A stretch of DNA of 16,809 nt, taken from RGIG5327 sp045612485 (lineage in GTDB: Bacteria > Verrucomicrobiota > Lentisphaeria > Victivallales > UBA1829). Both the position numbers and the translations under genes were made by a program. The notes beneath the pieces are model-generated. The model saw only the letters and a list, made by a program, of their open reading frames with translations. It was not told the DNA's origin and ran no database searches. Of the stretch, positions 14,292-16,809 are shown in pieces; position 1 is the first letter of the stretch, and the number at the start of each line of letters is the position of its first letter. The stretch lies in contig JAZKZE010000142.1 of assembly GCA_045612485.1 (NCBI GenBank), positions 1 through 16,809 on the forward strand, read 5' to 3'.

Positions 14292-15380
14292 ATGGCTCGA
14301 ATACTGGGAATTGAAAGCAGCTGCGACGAAACTGCCGTGGCGATCATTGAAAACGGGAGAAAAGTAATATCCAATATTGTTTCCTCCCAGATGGCAAAAC
14401 ACGCTCTTTACGGGGGAGTTGTCCCTGAACTTGCGGCACGGGAACACCTTACCGCTATTGAAAAAGTGTGTGAAGAAGCATTGAAAACCGCAGAGATGAA
14501 AGTGGAGGATGTGGATGCCATCGCAGTCACCCACGCCCCCGGACTTGTACCGGCTCTGCTGGTGGGACTGAATTTTGCAAAAGGTCTTGCCTCCGCTTAC
14601 AACAAACCTCTTATCGGAATAAATCATTTTCTTGCTCACATCTACGGAGCATTTATCGAGGCGGAAGATCTGGATTTTGCAGATCCCGCCCTGTACCCCA
14701 TGGCGGCACTTGTGGTCTCCGGAGGACATACCTCCATCGTGATCATCCATTCCGACGGCAATGCGGAAGTCATCGGTACCACCATTGACGATGCCGCAGG
14801 AGAAGCTCTGGACAAAGGAGCAAAAATGCTCAATCTGGGTTATCCGGGCGGGCCTGTCATTGAAAGACTTGCCAAAGGCGGCGACGGCAAAAGATTTCAT
14901 TTCCCCCGTTCCCTTACCGGAACATCCGGCAAAGGGCTTGATCCGGAAAACCGTTTCAATTTCAGTTTCAGCGGTCTGAAAACAGCCCTGCTTTACCATG
15001 CAAAAAAATATGCGCCAGACGGAAATACAGAAAATATAGAAGGAGCACTTCTTACCGACACTCTGGCTTCTTATCAGGAAGCTCTTACCGATGTTCTCTG
15101 TTCCAAACTTTTTGATGCTGTAAAGCTCTACCGGGCAGGTTCCGCAGTTCTCTGCGGGGGAGTAGCGTGCAACAGTGTACTGCGGGAAAAATTTGAGAAA
15201 AAATGCCCGAAAAATGTCCGCTGCATCATCGCGCCGAAAAAATTCTGTACCGATAATGCGGCAATGGTGGCGGCTCTTGCCTATCATTATCACAAGGCAG
15301 GTCAATACAGTCCCCTCACACTGGATGCTCTGGCAAGACTGCCCAAACTCACGCATGTACCTTTTGCAGAAACAAAATAA
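14292..15380 (+). CDS. tsaD: tRNA N6-threonylcarbamoyladenosine (t6A37) transferase TsaD
   Basis: TsaD transfers the threonylcarbamoyl group to A37 of ANN-decoding tRNAs, with TsaB and TsaE as partners. Counted from the ATG at 14292 it has 362 residues. The ASKHA-fold core is complete: ILGIESSCDETAVAI (4-18), metal ligands H112 and H116 in NHFLAHIYG, VSGGHT (142-147), CGGVACN (288-294) and the third metal ligand D321 in CTDNAA. The frame stays open upstream to 14190 and could add 34 residues that match nothing in the family; the conserved start is weakly served by AGGA 10 nt away, while the best Shine-Dalgarno is at 14182-14187. An N-terminal extension from ATG 14229 is therefore possible. 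tsaB/tsaE/tsaC are not in the window. The GH109-like gene follows after 33 nt. Confidence 0.96.
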   Translation: MARILGIESSCDETAVAIIENGRKVISNIVSSQMAKHALYGGVVPELAAREHLTAIEKVCEEALKTAEMKVEDVDAIAVTHAPGLVPALLVGLNFAKGLASAYNKPLIGINHFLAHIYGAFIEAEDLDFADPALYPMAALVVSGGHTSIVIIHSDGNAEVIGTTIDDAAGEALDKGAKMLNLGYPGGPVIERLAKGGDGKRFHFPRSLTGTSGKGLDPENRFNFSFSGLKTALLYHAKKYAPDGNTENIEGALLTDTLASYQEALTDVLCSKLFDAVKLYRAGSAVLCGGVACNSVLREKFEKKCPKNVRCIIAPKKFCTDNAAMVAALAYHYHKAGQYSPLTLDALARLPKLTHVPFAETK

Positions 15381-15413
15381 TATGATCCAATTTTTCAACC
15401 ATAAGGAAACAAA

Positions 15414-16649
15414 ATGAAACAAGTAAAGATCGGTATCATCGGGCTCGGCGGACGGGCGGAAACCCTTTTGGCATCCATTGTTGCTCTTTCCGGGGAAGTG
15501 GTGGTAACTGCCGCCTGCGATTTTTCCCAACAGAAAATCGACCACTTTTTAGGTCTTTTTGACAAATACAAGATCAAAAGACCCAAAGCCTATCTGCGTC
15601 ATCTGGATCTTCTGGATGATAAGAATGTGGATGCAGTCATCGTCCCCACCTCCTGGAACTCCCACATCCAGATCGCCTGCGATGCCATGAAAAAAGGTAA
15701 ATATGCCGCCATTGAAGTAGGGGGAGCCGCCTCCTGTGATGAATTGTGGCAACTTGTCCATGCCGCCGAATCCACAGGGGTATCCTGCATGATGCTGGAA
15801 AACTGCTGTTACGGCAGAAATGAACTTATGGTCATGAATATGGTCCGTAAAGGTCTTTTCGGCGAACTCATCTACTGCGAATGTGGTTATGAACATGATT
15901 TGAGCGAAATGGGCTACCGTACCGACAGCCGTCAGGAACGCGCTCTGCACAATATGCACCGTAACGGGGAACTTTATCCCACCCACGGTCTGGGGCCCAT
16001 CGCCAAGATTCTGAAGATCAACCGGGGCAACCGTTTCCTCACCCTCACCTCCACAGCCACCAAAAGCTGCGGATTCGACCTTGCCGCCCGTAAAAAGGGC
16101 ATCAACAATGTTCACTTCAATGAAGCGGATATCGTTGTCACCAACATCAAATGCGCCAACGGTGAAGTCATTACCATGACCCACGGAGTCTCCCTCCCCC
16201 GTCCCTATTCCCGGGACTGCCGTGTGCAGGGAACCCAGGGCATCTGGCTGGAAAACAGCAAAGGTATTTACATTGAAGGCATCAGCCCCCGTTACTGCAA
16301 ACTGGACGTTGCCGGAAATCCCTATTCCACCCACGAATGGACACCGGTAGCCGATCTTTATGAAAGATTCGACCACCCCATCTGGCAGGCATACAGAAAT
16401 CATGAAGTAGGCGGTCACGGCGGTATGGATTCTCTGGCATTGCGCGCCTTCTTTGATGCTGTCCAGAAACGCACTACTCCTCCCATCGACGTCTATGACG
16501 TAGCCGCATGGATGTGCATTACCTGTCTTTCCGAACAGTCCATCGCTATGGGTGGTCTCCCTGTTCCCATTCCCGACTTCACAAATGGCAAATGGGTATG
16601 CAGAGAAGAAGAACTGCCCTCAAAATGGTCTTTGAACGAAGTGTATTAA
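15414..16649 (+). CDS. Gfo/Idh/MocA-family protein, GH109-like (alpha-N-acetylgalactosaminidase type)
   Basis: A 411-residue NAD-dependent oxidoreductase-fold protein. The N-terminal Rossmann domain opens with IGIIGLGGRAETLL (6-19; G10, G12, G13), and the dimerisation/substrate domain follows. MLENCCYGR (127-135) and the block HNMHRNGELYPTHGLGP (179-195) match the signature of GH109 alpha-N-acetylgalactosaminidases, where the Y and H of Y-P-T-H (Y188, H191 here) are proposed active-site residues. GH109 enzymes cleave terminal alpha-GalNAc by an NAD+-dependent redox mechanism. Characterised members are exported, but no signal peptide is visible here, so this protein looks cytosolic. The ATG follows AAGGAA by 6 nt. 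It is probably cotranscribed with tsaD, without an obvious functional link, and ends at a strong terminator. A related sugar dehydrogenase is the main alternative. Confidence 0.85.
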   Translation: MKQVKIGIIGLGGRAETLLASIVALSGEVVVTAACDFSQQKIDHFLGLFDKYKIKRPKAYLRHLDLLDDKNVDAVIVPTSWNSHIQIACDAMKKGKYAAIEVGGAASCDELWQLVHAAESTGVSCMMLENCCYGRNELMVMNMVRKGLFGELIYCECGYEHDLSEMGYRTDSRQERALHNMHRNGELYPTHGLGPIAKILKINRGNRFLTLTSTATKSCGFDLAARKKGINNVHFNEADIVVTNIKCANGEVITMTHGVSLPRPYSRDCRVQGTQGIWLENSKGIYIEGISPRYCKLDVAGNPYSTHEWTPVADLYERFDHPIWQAYRNHEVGGHGGMDSLALRAFFDAVQKRTTPPIDVYDVAAWMCITCLSEQSIAMGGLPVPIPDFTNGKWVCREEELPSKWSLNEVY

Positions 16650-16650
16650 A

Positions 16651-16670
16651 GTACGGATAAGTACGGATAA
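16651..16670. repeat. Perfect tandem duplication of a 10-bp unit
   Basis: GTACGGATAA occurs twice in direct succession, beginning one base after the stop codon of the GH109-like gene and ending just before the terminator stem. It looks like a simple slippage duplication in the 3' untranslated region. Confidence 0.9.
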
Positions 16671-16673
16671 AGG

Positions 16674-16716
16674 GGCTGTTGCAAAACCTCAAAAAAGGTG
16701 AGCAACAGCCTTTTTT
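16674..16716 (+). terminator. Intrinsic terminator after the GH109-like gene
   Basis: GGCTGTTGC (16674-16682) pairs exactly with GCAACAGCC (16702-16710), and an inner ACCT/AGGT stem (16686-16689 with 16696-16699) caps it. Six T residues follow at 16711-16716. It lies 24 nt after the stop codon. The left arm resembles terminal repeats seen in some insertion sequences, but the complete hairpin plus T-run argues for a terminator. Confidence 0.85.
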
Positions 16717-16738
16717 ATTGTTTGAGCTGAATATTGGA

Positions 16739-16772
16739 GGTATAACAGGTCATAACAGGGGAGAATTATACC
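16739..16772. repeat. Inverted repeat enclosing two direct repeats
   Basis: GGTATAA (16739-16745) and its reverse complement TTATACC (16766-16772) flank a 20-bp interior. ATAACAGG occurs twice at a 10-bp period (16742-16749 and 16752-16759). With one helical turn between copies, this has the look of a regulator-binding region for a gene beyond the window. No gene is visible to the window end. Confidence 0.5.
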
Positions 16773-16809
16773 TTATTTTATAAATACACAAGGCTATTTA
16801 TTCCATTGC

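Noticed and set aside
14178..15545. A long open frame on - antisense to tsaD
   Set aside because: The opposite strand encodes a complete TsaD with all metal ligands. The antisense product has no family features and is rich in Cys/Phe/Ser in the manner of shadow frames.
15549..16418. A long - frame opposite the GH109-like gene
   Set aside because: The + strand carries clear Rossmann and YPTHGLGP motifs; the antisense frame has no support.
16672..16716. Insertion-sequence end (GGGGCTGTTGCAAAA-like)
   Set aside because: Both arms of the repeat lie within 40 bp with a T-run after them and no transposase or target duplication is visible, so a terminator is the simpler reading.
1..16809. tRNA, rRNA, CRISPR array, prophage or transposase genes
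   Set aside because: I saw no cloverleaf-like segments, no regularly spaced repeats and no recombinase or phage motifs on either strand.

Overview
The window reads as a moderate-GC, Gram-negative bacterial chromosome segment. The evidence is a lipobox protein, Sec signal peptides, AAGGA-type ribosome binding sites and sigma70-like promoters. My best guess at lineage is an anaerobic, possibly gut-associated member of the PVC group, perhaps Lentisphaerota. This rests on the cytosolic-type GH20, the GH109-like oxidoreductase fold and the general style of the proteins. It is inference only, because no rRNA or other phylogenetic marker is present.

Layout: 1-398 is an AT-rich non-coding stretch with a perfect 18-bp-arm palindrome and a promoter/operator-like region. 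399-1334 (+) encodes an exported protein made of two nearly identical thioredoxin-like domains. It ends at a bidirectional terminator shared with a convergent GH20 beta-hexosaminidase-like gene (1432-3303, -). From a divergent intergenic region with a very good promoter, a two-gene unit runs on + (3491-4990): a small secreted beta-sandwich-like protein and an atypical short-chain dehydrogenase. 14044 down to 5000 is one continuous minus-strand run of eight genes: a LeuA/homocitrate-synthase-type acyltransferase, dgt, a GT39/83-like membrane glycosyltransferase, rlmN, an ankyrin lipoprotein, a DJ-1/PfpI protein, tgt and a YgjP-type metalloprotease. Stop/start overlaps or short gaps (44 nt at most) indicate an operon, and a good promoter lies at 14114-14142. 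Divergent from it, 14292-16649 (+) holds tsaD and a GH109-like Gfo/Idh/MocA protein, closed by a strong terminator.

Functional picture: the minus-strand operon combines translation-fidelity enzymes (RlmN, Tgt) with nucleotide-pool control (Dgt), a stress-type DJ-1 protein, envelope proteins and a carboxylate-condensing enzyme. The divergent tsaD adds a third RNA-modification gene. The GH20 and GH109-like proteins would fit intracellular trimming of GlcNAc/GalNAc-containing oligosaccharides.

I do not see a convincing new defence or mobile system. The items most worth a second look are the twin-thioredoxin protein with its flanking dyads, the Shine-Dalgarno-hairpin leader of tsaD, the SDR lacking its catalytic tyrosine paired with a secreted partner, and the possible Re-citrate-synthase-like enzyme.
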